A stretch of DNA of 64,000 nt from Lentzea xinjiangensis. Lineage in GTDB: Bacteria; Actinomycetota; Actinomycetes; Mycobacteriales; Pseudonocardiaceae. Under the pieces are notes generated by a model, which was not told the DNA's origin, made no database searches, and saw only the letters and a list, made by a program, of their open reading frames with translations. Location: positions 558,001 to 622,000 of the forward strand of contig NZ_FOFR01000002.1 of assembly GCF_900110955.1 (NCBI RefSeq), read 5' to 3'. Every line of letters begins with the position of its first letter. The stretch's first letter is position 1. Below are positions 40,400-48,984 of this stretch, piece by piece. Position numbers and translations under genes: made by a program.

Positions 40400-41608
40400 C
40401 TACTGGCCGGCGGTGGCGTAGCCGGCGGCCACGGCCTCGACGGGGGCGACGGGCACCTCGGCGTCGAACACGACCTCGCCGTCGACCCAGACCTTTCTGG
40501 GCCGCAGGTCGTCGTCCCACCACACGAGGTCGGCGACGGCTCCGGGGGCGAGGCGCCCCAGGCCCGGCTCGCCGATGACCTCGGCCGGCACGATCGTGGC
40601 GGAGGCGAGGGCATCGGCCACGGGCACGCCCACGGACACGATGTTGCGCACCGCGCGGTCGAGCGTGAGCGCGGAGCCCGCGATCGTGCCCTCCGGCGAC
40701 CGCGGCACACCGTCCTCGGTGAGCAGCACCTCCGCCCCACCGAGGTGGTAGCGGCCGGGCGGCATCCCCGCGGCGGCCACGGCGTCGGTGACGAGCGCGA
40801 CCCGTGCCCCGGCGGCGTTGAACACGAGGCGGCACACGTCCGGGCCCACGTGGGCCAGGTCCGCGATGAGGCCGAGGGTGAAGCGCTCGTCGACCAGCGC
40901 CACGCCGGGCACGCCGGGTTCGCGGTGGCCGAGCGGGCGCTGGGCGTTGAACAGGTGCGTCACCATGCGGGCGCCCGCGTCGGCGGCGGCCCTGGTCTGC
41001 TCACCGGTGGCGTCGGAGTGACCCACGGCGACCAGCACCCCGGCGGCGACGAGACGGCGCACCGCCTCCAGGCCACCTGGCTGCTCCGGCGCCATCGTCA
41101 CCATCCGCAGCGCGCGGCGGAGCGCGTCGTCGTCGAGCAGGGCCGAGATCTGGTCGGGACCAGGGTCGACCATGAACGACGGGTCGTGCACCCCGGCCCG
41201 CTTCGGCGACAGGAAGGGGCCTTCCAGGTGCACGCCGAGAGGACGCGCCCCCACCCCGTCCGGCAAGGCGGCGGACGCGGCCAGCACGGCCCTGGCCTGC
41301 CGGATGACCACGTCGACCGGTGCGGTGATCAACGTGGGCAGGAACCGGGTCACCCCGGTGGACGGCAGTGCTTCGGCCACGGCGCGCATCCCGGCGGCGT
41401 CCACCTCGGCGAAGTCGACGCCGACGGCGCCGTTCACCTGGACGTCGACGAGGCCCGGTGTGAGGAGGCCGTCGGACAGGACCTCCGCGCCAGGTGGTGC
41501 TTCACCGGTGGTCACCTCGACGATGCGGCCATCTCTGATCCGCACCGAGGCAGGACCGACGATCGTGCGACCGAGCAAAGCGCGCGGTGCTGCGACAACG
41601 GCGTCCAA
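40400..41608 (-). CDS. nagA: N-acetylglucosamine-6-phosphate deacetylase
   Basis: 402 aa amidohydrolase. Metal-binding and substrate motifs: DVQVNGAVGVDF, GVHLEGPFL (Glu metal ligand), AVGHSDATGEQ and the catalytic Asp in ALVTDAVAAAGM. TTG 41608 is chosen because AGGAGG lies 4-5 bases upstream; the frame is open to 41662 but that would place the operator inside the gene. It removes acetate from GlcNAc-6-P, giving GlcN-6-P for the SIS enzyme and for DasR induction. A dre site overlaps its promoter. Confidence 0.95.
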   Translation of the reverse strand: MDAVVAAPRALLGRTIVGPASVRIRDGRIVEVTTGEAPPGAEVLSDGLLTPGLVDVQVNGAVGVDFAEVDAAGMRAVAEALPSTGVTRFLPTLITAPVDVVIRQARAVLAASAALPDGVGARPLGVHLEGPFLSPKRAGVHDPSFMVDPGPDQISALLDDDALRRALRMVTMAPEQPGGLEAVRRLVAAGVLVAVGHSDATGEQTRAAADAGARMVTHLFNAQRPLGHREPGVPGVALVDERFTLGLIADLAHVGPDVCRLVFNAAGARVALVTDAVAAAGMPPGRYHLGGAEVLLTEDGVPRSPEGTIAGSALTLDRAVRNIVSVGVPVADALASATIVPAEVIGEPGLGRLAPGAVADLVWWDDDLRPRKVWVDGEVVFDAEVPVAPVEAVAAGYATAGQ

Positions 41609-41620
41609 GATCCCTCCTAG

Positions 41621-41636
41621 AATGGTCCAGACCATT
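41621..41636 (-). promoter_or_regulatory. dre site (DasR operator) of nagA
   Basis: AATGGTCCAGACCATT is a 16-bp palindrome apart from the two central bases, and contains the DasR core TGGTCNNGACCA. It ends 13 bp before the TTG start, directly upstream of the ribosome site. Confidence 0.85.
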
Positions 41637-41744
41637 ATGGCCACAACAGGGGTTCCCGTCACCCTTCGTTAGTAGATAACCATCTCATATCCCAATCCGT
41701 GAATCGCGGCCAAAGATGCCGGGGTGCCACGAAGGTGTCCGGCG

Positions 41745-42473
41745 GTGCCGCATACTGACTCCCAGACATCCGAGGTCTACGACGAGTTGAGGGTGCCCGT
41801 GGCAGTCACGGACGACGCGATCCTGCGCGTCAAGGAGATGATCGTTTCGGGCGAGCTCAAGCCCGGCGACCGTCTCCCGCGAGAGGCCGACCTGGCCGAA
41901 CGCCTGGGCCTGTCCCGCAACTCGCTGCGCGAAGCCGTGAAGGCGCTGTCACTCGTCCGGGTGCTCGACGTCCGCCAGGGCGACGGCACGTACGTCTCGT
42001 CGCTGCGCGCGGACGACCTGCTCGGCGCGCTGTCGTTCGTCCTCGACCTGCACCGCGGCGAGGACTCGGTGCTCGAGGTGCTCCAGGTCCGCCGCATCCT
42101 CGAACCGGCCGCCGCCGCGATGGCCGCCCAGCGCATCGACCCGGACGAGGTCGTCAAGCTCCGCACCCTGTGCGACGCCGCAGAGTCGGCGAAGTCCGTG
42201 GAGGAACTGGTCGAGCACGACCTCGAGTTCCACCGCGCCATCGCCCAGTGCTCGGGCAACGCCTACCTGGCCCAGCTCCTCGACACCCTCGCCGGCCCGA
42301 CCGTGCGGGTGCGGATCTGGCGCGGCATCACCCAGTCGAACGCCGTGGACCGCACCGTCGCCGAACACCGCGCGATCGTGGACGCGCTGGCCGCTCACCA
42401 GCCGGAGCTCGCGCGGAGCTGGTCGACGGTGCACGTGGCCGGCGTCGAGCAGTGGCTGTCGGACCTGGCCTAG
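41745..42473 (+). CDS. GntR-family regulator with FCD domain
   Basis: 242 aa if GTG 41745 (GAAGG nine bases upstream) is used; GTG 41724 would add 7 residues. Winged helix at ~residues 18-80 (LAERLGLSRNSLREAVKAL, then VRQGDGTYVS), then an FCD helical domain with probable metal-binding residues in EHDLEFHRAIAQCSGN and VAEHRAIVDAL. FCD regulators usually sense sugar acids or organic acids. The L-fucose operon starting at 52950 has an ATACATC-G-GATGTAT palindrome that would suit such a regulator; this link is inference. Confidence 0.9.
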   Translation: MPHTDSQTSEVYDELRVPVAVTDDAILRVKEMIVSGELKPGDRLPREADLAERLGLSRNSLREAVKALSLVRVLDVRQGDGTYVSSLRADDLLGALSFVLDLHRGEDSVLEVLQVRRILEPAAAAMAAQRIDPDEVVKLRTLCDAAESAKSVEELVEHDLEFHRAIAQCSGNAYLAQLLDTLAGPTVRVRIWRGITQSNAVDRTVAEHRAIVDALAAHQPELARSWSTVHVAGVEQWLSDLA

Positions 42474-42511
42474 CCGAACCAGGCAAGCCGAGTAGCCGCC
42501 CACTCCCGCTC

Positions 42512-43390
42512 TCAGACCTGCCGGAGCTGCTCCAACACCACCCGCACGGCCGGCTGACCATCCGCCCGGTTCCGCACCACCGCCGACACGGTCCGGAAGA
42601 CCTGCTGCTTCAACGGCCGCAGAGCCACCCCGGGCCGCCGGGCCACGGACGGCACCAGCGCCACCCCGAGCCCGGCCTCGACGAGGCCGCACATCACCCC
42701 GAAGTCGTCGCAGTAGGCCTGCGCCCGAGGCACGAACCCGGCCGCCCCGCACGCCCGCTGGGTCAGCTCGTGGCAGGAAGCGTCGGTGCGCGGCATGATC
42801 CAGGGCCGGTCGGACAGCACCGCCAGGTCCACGGAGTCCTGCTGCACCAACGGGTCCGAGAGCGGCAGCGCGACGTTCACCGGTTCCACGAACAGCTCGT
42901 GCGACTCGCAGGACGCGGGCAGCGACCGCGGCATGATGTTGTACGAGTGGATGATCGCGATGTCGACGTCCCCGCGCCGCAACGCCGGCAGCGACGCCTC
43001 GGGTTCCATCTCGTGCACGAAGAGGTCCACATCGGACCCGTGCGCCGAGCGCAGCACCTGGATCACGCGTGGCAGCAACGCGGCCACCGACACGAACGCG
43101 CCGATCCGCACCACGCCCGAGACCGAGGTCCGCAGCGAGGCCAGGTCGGCCTCGGCGGCGGCGAGCTGGTCCAGCACCAGTTGGGTGTGCGCGGCCAGCA
43201 CGTGCCCGGCGCGGGTCAGCGAGAGGCGCCGGCCGTCCCGTTCGACCAGTGGCACCCCCGCCTCGCGCTCCAGCGCCGCGAGTTGCTGGGACACGGCGGG
43301 TGAGGTCACGTGCAGGGCCTCCGCGGCGGCGGTGACCGTGCCGTGGACCGACAGAGCGTGGAGCAGCCGGAGCCGCCGAACGTCCAACAC
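42512..43390 (-). CDS. LysR-family transcriptional regulator
   Basis: 292 aa. HTH near residues 15-40 (GTVTAAAEALHVTSPAVSQQ), then a periplasmic-binding-like effector domain. GTG 43390 (or the adjacent TTG 43387) starts it. It is divergent from dapA with a 71-bp gap, so it may regulate that gene; the gap contains AT-rich TTAACGTT and TTCGCGAA elements. The effector is unknown. Confidence 0.92.
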   Translation of the reverse strand: MLDVRRLRLLHALSVHGTVTAAAEALHVTSPAVSQQLAALEREAGVPLVERDGRRLSLTRAGHVLAAHTQLVLDQLAAAEADLASLRTSVSGVVRIGAFVSVAALLPRVIQVLRSAHGSDVDLFVHEMEPEASLPALRRGDVDIAIIHSYNIMPRSLPASCESHELFVEPVNVALPLSDPLVQQDSVDLAVLSDRPWIMPRTDASCHELTQRACGAAGFVPRAQAYCDDFGVMCGLVEAGLGVALVPSVARRPGVALRPLKQQVFRTVSAVVRNRADGQPAVRVVLEQLRQV

Positions 43391-43461
43391 AAAGCTCAGC
43401 TTAACGTTCCGAGCAGAACTTCTAACTGGAACTTCGCGAAAACTGGAGCCACGCTGGAGTC

Positions 43462-44322
43462 ATGTTCGGACGAGTGCTGGTAGCGATGGTCACCCCGTTC
43501 ACCCCCGACGGCGACCTGGACCTCAAGGGTGCGCAGGAGCTGGCGGCGCACCTCGTCGACCGGGGCGGTGCGGACGGGCTGGTCGTCAACGGCACGACCG
43601 GCGAGGCGCCCACCACGACCGACGCCGAGAAGGCGCAGGTCGTCAGGGCTGTGAAGGAGGCCGTCGGCGACCGGACGCAGGTCCTCGCTGGCGTCGGCAC
43701 CAACTCCACCCGGCACACCGTCGAGCTCGCGCGCCAGGCCGAGGCGAACGGCGCGGACGGCCTGCTCGTCGTGACGCCGTACTACAGCAAGCCCACGCAG
43801 GAGGGCGTCGAGAACCACTTCCGCGCGGTGGCCGACGCGAGCGGGCTGCCCGCGCTGCTCTACGACATCCCCGGCCGCACGGGCACGGCGATCGACACCG
43901 AGACGCTGCTCCGGCTCGCCGAGCACCCGCGCGTCGTCGGCGTGAAGGACTGCAAGGTCGACCTGCTCGCGACCGCCCGCGTGATCGCCGAGACCGGGCT
44001 CGACTACTACTCCGGCAACGACGAGCTGATCCTGCCGCTGTACTCGATCGGTGGCGTCGGCACGGTCAGCACCGTGGGCCACGTCGTCGGCAACGAGATC
44101 AAGGCGATGCTCGACGCCTACGACGAGGGCGACAACAAGGAGGCCCTGCGCCGGCACCAGGCGCTGCTGCCGGTGATCACCGCGATCATGACCCGCGAGC
44201 CCGGTGCCGTCGCGGTCAAGGCCGCGCTCAACCTGCTCGGGCTGCCGTCGGGGCCGGTCCGCGAGCCGCTGGTGGGAGCGACCCCGGAGCTGATCGACGA
44301 GCTGAAGGCGCTGTTCGCCTAG
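43462..44322 (+). CDS. dapA: 4-hydroxy-tetrahydrodipicolinate synthase family protein
   Basis: 286 aa TIM barrel. DapA features: NGTTGEAPTTT near residue 42, the catalytic Tyr in PYYSKPTQEGVENHF, YDIPGRTG, the Schiff-base Lys in VVGVKDCK (about residue 162) and the GGVGTVST strand. These favour dihydrodipicolinate synthase (lysine and peptidoglycan pathway) over sugar-acid aldolases of the same fold. The setting, alone and divergent from a LysR regulator beside sugar genes, leaves some doubt about a catabolic role. Confidence 0.87.
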   Translation: MFGRVLVAMVTPFTPDGDLDLKGAQELAAHLVDRGGADGLVVNGTTGEAPTTTDAEKAQVVRAVKEAVGDRTQVLAGVGTNSTRHTVELARQAEANGADGLLVVTPYYSKPTQEGVENHFRAVADASGLPALLYDIPGRTGTAIDTETLLRLAEHPRVVGVKDCKVDLLATARVIAETGLDYYSGNDELILPLYSIGGVGTVSTVGHVVGNEIKAMLDAYDEGDNKEALRRHQALLPVITAIMTREPGAVAVKAALNLLGLPSGPVREPLVGATPELIDELKALFA

Positions 44323-44387
44323 GGCGTGTCCCGTGGGTCCGTTCGATGAGAGTCACGGGCGAGAGTTCCGGAGGCGGGACACGCCCT
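44321..44387. repeat. 67-bp element with perfect 13-bp terminal inverted repeats
   Basis: AGGGCGTGTCCCG (44321-44333) and CGGGACACGCCCT (44375-44387) bound a 41-bp middle. The arms overlap both the dapA stop and the stop of the convergent fucose operon. It may act as a bidirectional terminator, but the long loop and clean ends also fit a miniature inverted-repeat element. Confidence 0.55.
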
Positions 44388-45216
44388 AGATGCCGTAGAC
44401 CCGGCGAGCGGTGCCCGCGAAGATCGCGGCCTGCTCGCCGGGCGCGAGCTCCGCCACCAGTTCCCTGGCTGCCCCGAGCCATTCGGCGTGCGAAGCCGCC
44501 AGCAGGCACACCGGCCAGTCCGAGCCGAACATCAGGCGATCCGGGCCGAACGCGTCGAGCACGACCTCGAAGTACGGGCGCAGGGTCGCCACGTCCCACG
44601 ACTTCCAGTCGGCCTCCGTGACCATGCCGGACAGCTTGCACGTCACGTTCTCGTGCGCCGCCAGCGACCGGACCAGCCCGGCCCACTCCCCCGCGCCGGA
44701 CCCGATCGCGGGCTTCGAGCAGTGGTCGAGCACGAACTCCACGTCCTCCAGCGCCGCCACGGTCCGGCGCGCGGCCGGGAGCTGGTGCGGCAGCGTCAGC
44801 AGGTCGTAGACCAGCCCGTGCGCACCGACCTGCCGCAGGCCGTGCCGGACGTCCTCGCGGCACAACCACTCCGGGTCGGGCTCGCTCTGCACCTGGTGCC
44901 GGATCCCGCGCAGCCACGAGCCGTCCGGTCCGCCGGCCAGCGCGGCCAGCTCGTCGCCGACAGCGGGGGACGTCAGGTCCGTCCAGCCCACCACCGCGCT
45001 GACCACGTCGGAGGACGCGGCGACGGCCAGGAACTCCGGCGTCTCCTCCGGCACGCAGATCGTCTGCACCAGCACGGAGGCGGAGACCTCCGGTGCCGCG
45101 GCGATGAAGTCGGGTTCCAGGAACGAGCGGCGGATCGCACCCATCGGCGGGTCGGTGATCCAGTCCTGGTCGCGCACCGACAGGTCCCACAGGTGGTGGT
45201 GAGCGTCGACGATCAC
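44386..45216 (-). CDS. L-fuconolactonase-like amidohydrolase
   Basis: 276 aa amidohydrolase-2 family. Starts at GTG 45216 overlapping the upstream stop (GTGA). Metal-site motif DAHHHLWD at the N-terminus, LDHCSKPAI in the middle, and FGSDWPVCLLAA near the C-terminus, as in L-fucono- and L-rhamnono-lactonases. It opens L-fucono-1,5-lactone to L-fuconate. Last gene of the fucose operon. Confidence 0.9.
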   Translation of the reverse strand: MIVDAHHHLWDLSVRDQDWITDPPMGAIRRSFLEPDFIAAAPEVSASVLVQTICVPEETPEFLAVAASSDVVSAVVGWTDLTSPAVGDELAALAGGPDGSWLRGIRHQVQSEPDPEWLCREDVRHGLRQVGAHGLVYDLLTLPHQLPAARRTVAALEDVEFVLDHCSKPAIGSGAGEWAGLVRSLAAHENVTCKLSGMVTEADWKSWDVATLRPYFEVVLDAFGPDRLMFGSDWPVCLLAASHAEWLGAARELVAELAPGEQAAIFAGTARRVYGI

Positions 45217-46169
45217 GGCGTCGGCACCTCCTCGCCGAGCAGCCCCGCCGACTTCAGCTCGTCCCACAACGCCGCGGGGACCGGAGCCGAGAAGTGAGCC
45301 GCGTTGGACGTCATCTGCTCGGCGGTCCGCGAGCCGATCACCACGGACACGACGGCCGGGTGCCCGAGGGCGAACTGGATCGCCACCTGCGGCAACGTCA
45401 CCCCGTGCCGCCCGCACACCTCGGCGATCGCCCTGGCGCGGGCGACCAGCGCGGCGGGCGCGTCCGCGTAGTCGTACTTCGCGCCGGACGGCACCACCGG
45501 CTTCGAGAGCAGCCCGGAGTTGAAGACACCGCAGGCCACGACCGACACCCCGCGTTCGGCGCACGCGGGCAGGAACGACGGCAACGCCGGCTGCTCCAGC
45601 ACCGTGTACCGCCCAGCCAGCATCACCACGTCGACGTCGGTCTCGCGGACGAACCGCTCCGGCATCTCCCACTGGTTCATGCCCACTCCGATCGCGCCGA
45701 CGACGCCCTGCGACCGCAGCTCCTCCAACGCCGGGTAGGCCTCGCCGAACGCCTCGTCCCAGTGGTCGTCGGGATCGTGGATGTAGACGATCTCCACCCG
45801 GTCGGTGCCCAGACGCTCCAAAGAGGACTCCAGGGACCGCTTGACGCCGTCGGCCGAGTAGTCGCGGACCCGCCGGAAGTGCCGCGGCACCGCGAAACCC
45901 TCGTCGTCGAGGCCTTCGCCGTCGAACGGCTCCAGCAACCGCCCCACCTTCGTGGAGAGCACGTACTCGGCGCGCGGCCGCCCGGTCAGGGCCACGCCGA
46001 GGCGCCGTTCCGACAGCCCGAGGCCGTAGTGCGGCGCGGTGTCGAAGTAGCGGACGCCGGTCTGCCAGGCCGCCTCGACCGCACCGAAGGCCTCGGCGTC
46101 GGAGATCTCGCGGTAGAGGTTCCCGATCGGCGCACCGCCGAAGCCCAGACGAGAAACAGCGACCTTCAC
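45213..46169 (-). CDS. L-fucose 1-dehydrogenase-like aldo/keto reductase
   Basis: 318 aa. AKR features: LGFGGAPIGNLYREISD, YFDTAPHYGLGLSERRLG (catalytic Asp and Tyr), LSTKVGRLL (Lys), VIGSRTAEQMTSN (cofactor). These match D-threo-aldose 1-dehydrogenases, which oxidise L-fucose to its lactone. GTG 46169 overlaps the mutarotase stop and its own stop overlaps the lactonase start, so the three are translationally coupled. Confidence 0.9.
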   Translation of the reverse strand: MKVAVSRLGFGGAPIGNLYREISDAEAFGAVEAAWQTGVRYFDTAPHYGLGLSERRLGVALTGRPRAEYVLSTKVGRLLEPFDGEGLDDEGFAVPRHFRRVRDYSADGVKRSLESSLERLGTDRVEIVYIHDPDDHWDEAFGEAYPALEELRSQGVVGAIGVGMNQWEMPERFVRETDVDVVMLAGRYTVLEQPALPSFLPACAERGVSVVACGVFNSGLLSKPVVPSGAKYDYADAPAALVARARAIAEVCGRHGVTLPQVAIQFALGHPAVVSVVIGSRTAEQMTSNAAHFSAPVPAALWDELKSAGLLGEEVPTP

Positions 46170-46477
46170 GGCAGCTCCCACACGAGTCGCACATCGGGTT
46201 CGCTGCCGGAGTAGTCGTCGGGGACCTCCAGCAGCTCCGCCACCCGAGCCTGCCACGGAACGTTCGCCGGGTGAGTGGCCAAATGGGCCCTCATCGCCCG
46301 GTAGTCGTCCACCTCGACGAGGTGGAACAGCTCGCGGCCGGAACGCCAGATCCGCCACGAGCGCACCCCTGCCTCGCGCAACGCGCCGTCCAGCTCGGCC
46401 GGGATCGACGCGTGGACCCGGTCGTAGTCGGCTTCGCGTCCCTCGCGGAGCCGGGTGTGCAGCGCGACGGTCTCCAC
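46166..46477 (-). CDS. L-fucose/L-rhamnose mutarotase family protein
   Basis: 103 aa ferredoxin-like fold of the RhaM family, with ALHTRLREGREADYDRVHAS, IWRSGRELFHLVEVDDY and a C-terminal VRLVWEL. It interconverts alpha and beta anomers of the imported 6-deoxy sugar. In this operon L-fucose is the more likely substrate than L-rhamnose because the dehydratase is of the L-fuconate type. Confidence 0.88.
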   Translation of the reverse strand: METVALHTRLREGREADYDRVHASIPAELDGALREAGVRSWRIWRSGRELFHLVEVDDYRAMRAHLATHPANVPWQARVAELLEVPDDYSGSEPDVRLVWELP

Positions 46478-46480
46478 GGC

Positions 46481-47497
46481 CTACTCCTGCTTCTGCCCGG
46501 TGGCGAACCTGGTCACGACCAGCGCGAGGATGATCACCGCGCCGTACGAGGCCTGGATGTAGAACCCGGACACGCCCTGCAACCGCAGGATCTGCTCGAC
46601 CAGCCCGAGCATCAGCACGCCGGACAGCGCGCCGAACAACGTGCCCTTGCCGCCCTGCAACGAGATCCCGCCGATCACCGCGGCCGCGAAGACCTGGAAG
46701 ATCATGCCCTCGCCCTGCGTCGCGGCGACCGAGCCGAGGCGCCCGGTCATCAGGATGCCCGCGACCACGGCCAGCACCGATCCGATGACCAGCACGGTCC
46801 ACACCACGCGGTCGACCCGGATGCCCGCGGCCCGCGCGGCCTCCGAGTTGCCGCCGATCGCGTACAGCGAGCGGCCGGCGCGCAGGTACTTCAGCACGAA
46901 GATGCCCACGGCGTAGCAGACCACGCAGATCCACACCGCCGCCGGCAGCCCGAGCCAGGTCGTGGAGCCCAGGTACAGGAACGACTCCGGCACGTCGATC
47001 AGCGACTTGCCCTCGGTGATCGCGAGCTGCAGGCCGCGCAGCAGCGTCAGCATGCCGAGGGTCACCATGAACCCGGACAGCCCGACCTTGAGGATCAGGA
47101 AGCCGTTCACGCCACCGACGACCACGCCGATGAGCAGGCACAGCGGCAGCGCCAGCCACGCGGCCAGTCCCACGTCGAGCCCGCCCGCCGACGCGGGGAT
47201 GATCAGCGCGACCGCCAGCGCGGGCGCGAGACCGACGGTTGACTCGAGCGACAGGTCCATCCTGCCGACGATCAGGATCATCGCCTGCCCCAGCACCAGC
47301 AGCGACAGCTCGCTCTGCTGGGTCAGCACGGCGATCAGGTTGGCGGGGGTCAGGAAGATCGGCGACAGGACCGCGCCGATGACCAGCAGGATGAGGATGA
47401 CCGGGACGAGTGCGAGGTCCTGGTACCGCGCCAGCCGGAACCTCTGCTTCGCCGGCGGTGGCGGTGTCCGGACGGGCGGTGTCATGGCTTTCGTCAT
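46481..47497 (-). CDS. Sugar ABC transporter permease (RbsC-like)
   Basis: 338 aa with about ten membrane segments, branched-chain/ribose-type permease fold (BPD_transp_2). Typical blocks: VGRMDLSLESTVGLAPA, YAIGGNSEAARAAGI and GGISLQGGKGTLFGA. CUT2 transporters import monosaccharides, here presumably L-fucose. ATG 47497 overlaps the ATPase stop. Confidence 0.94.
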   Translation of the reverse strand: MTKAMTPPVRTPPPPAKQRFRLARYQDLALVPVILILLVIGAVLSPIFLTPANLIAVLTQQSELSLLVLGQAMILIVGRMDLSLESTVGLAPALAVALIIPASAGGLDVGLAAWLALPLCLLIGVVVGGVNGFLILKVGLSGFMVTLGMLTLLRGLQLAITEGKSLIDVPESFLYLGSTTWLGLPAAVWICVVCYAVGIFVLKYLRAGRSLYAIGGNSEAARAAGIRVDRVVWTVLVIGSVLAVVAGILMTGRLGSVAATQGEGMIFQVFAAAVIGGISLQGGKGTLFGALSGVLMLGLVEQILRLQGVSGFYIQASYGAVIILALVVTRFATGQKQE

Positions 47498-48984
47498 TGC
47501 CCTGCGTCCATTTCTCCGGCGATCCCTTCGATGGCGGCGATGAGGTCCTGGTCGCGCCAGCCGCGGTCGAACTCGCGCACGACCCGGCCGTGGAACAGCA
47601 CCAGCACGCGGTCGCAGACCCGCAGGTCGTCGAGCTCGTCGGAGACGACGATCGCGGCCTTGCCCCGGCGCGCCTGCGCGTCGACGACCCCGAGCAGCGA
47701 CTCCTTCGACTTCACGTCGACGCCCGCGGTCGGGTTGATCAGCACCAGCACGGACGGGTCACCGGCGAGGGCCCGTGCCATCACGACCTTCTGCTGGTTG
47801 CCGCCGGACAGGTCGGACACCGGCTGGTCCGGCCCGGCGGCCTTGACGTCGTACGCCGCGATCGCGGCGCGGCCGGCCGACCGTTGCGCCGACGGCCACA
47901 CGAACGACCCGGCCGTGCTCATCGTCGCGTTCTCCGCGATCGACAGGTCCAGCACGAGCCCCTGCTGGTGGCGGTCCCTTGGCACGCAACCGATTCCGGC
48001 CTTCAGGGCCGCGGGCACGTCACCGCCGCGCACAGCGGAGCCGTCGACCGAGATCGTGCCCAGGGAGGGCCTGCGCAGCCCGTACACGGTCTCGGCGAAC
48101 TCGTGCTTGCCGGACGACGCGCTGCCGGCGAGCCCGATGACCTCGCCGCGCGTCACCAACAGCGAGACGTCCGAGAAGTGCTCCCCGCTCAACGACGACA
48201 CCCGCAGCACCTCCTCGCCCGACGAAGGCCGGTCGTCGCCACCGGGCACGTTCAGCCCGCCCGCCTCGCCGGTCATCGCCTCGATCAGGCCGGGCTTCGA
48301 CATCTCGGCGACCGGGGCGGTGACGACGTGCCGCGCGTCGCGGTAGACCGTCACCGTCTGGCAGACCTCGTAGACCTCCTGCAGGTGGTGGGAGATGAAC
48401 AGGAACGTCACCCCCTTGTCCTGCAACGACCTCAGCCGGTCGAAGAGCCGCTCGATCGCGGGTCCGTCGAGCTGCGCGGTCGGCTCGTCGAGGATGACGA
48501 ACCGCGAGCCGATCGACAGCGCCCGCGCGATCTCGACGAGCTGCCGCTGCTCGACGGTCAGCGCGGACACCAGCTCGTCCGGGCTCACCGCCACGTCGTA
48601 GGTCTCCAGCAGCGAGGACGCCTCCCGCCGGAGCTTCCGCCAGCTGATCAGGCCGCCGCCGAGGTCCTGCCGGTTGATGAACAGGTTCTCGGCGACCGAC
48701 AGCTCCGGCACGACCGTCGACTTCTGGTAGACGCACGCGACATGCCGCCGCCACGCCGCGCGGTCGGCGACGGGCGGCGCGGGTTCGCCGAAGAAGCTGA
48801 CCTCACCGGCGTCCGGCACCTGCATGCCGGTGAGGACCGAGACGAGCGTCGACTTGCCCGCGCCGTTGCGGCCGACCAGGGCGTGCGACTCGCCGGCGCG
48901 GATCTCGATGCCCACGTCGTCCAGCGCGAGCGTCTGCCCGAACCGCTTCGTCACGCCACGCGCGACGGCCGCGTACTCGCTCAT
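47494..48984 (-). CDS. Sugar ABC transporter ATPase (RbsA-like, two domains)
   Basis: 496 aa with two nucleotide-binding domains. Domain 1: Walker A GRNGAGKST, signature segment SALTVEQRQLVEIARAL, Walker B FVILDEPTAQLD. Domain 2: degenerate Walker A GSASSGKHE, signature LSGGNQQKVVMARAL, and NPTAGVD in place of DEPT. Such asymmetry is normal for CUT2 ATPases. ATG 48984 overlaps the stop of the binding-protein gene. Confidence 0.95.
   Translation of the reverse strand: MSEYAAVARGVTKRFGQTLALDDVGIEIRAGESHALVGRNGAGKSTLVSVLTGMQVPDAGEVSFFGEPAPPVADRAAWRRHVACVYQKSTVVPELSVAENLFINRQDLGGGLISWRKLRREASSLLETYDVAVSPDELVSALTVEQRQLVEIARALSIGSRFVILDEPTAQLDGPAIERLFDRLRSLQDKGVTFLFISHHLQEVYEVCQTVTVYRDARHVVTAPVAEMSKPGLIEAMTGEAGGLNVPGGDDRPSSGEEVLRVSSLSGEHFSDVSLLVTRGEVIGLAGSASSGKHEFAETVYGLRRPSLGTISVDGSAVRGGDVPAALKAGIGCVPRDRHQQGLVLDLSIAENATMSTAGSFVWPSAQRSAGRAAIAAYDVKAAGPDQPVSDLSGGNQQKVVMARALAGDPSVLVLINPTAGVDVKSKESLLGVVDAQARRGKAAIVVSDELDDLRVCDRVLVLFHGRVVREFDRGWRDQDLIAAIEGIAGEMDAGQ

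Noticed and set aside
43462..44322. dapA-like gene as the 2-keto-3-deoxy-fuconate aldolase of the fucose operon
   Set aside because: The operon already has the SDR and FAH-type hydrolase of the diketo route, the gene is on the other strand, and its motifs fit true DapA.
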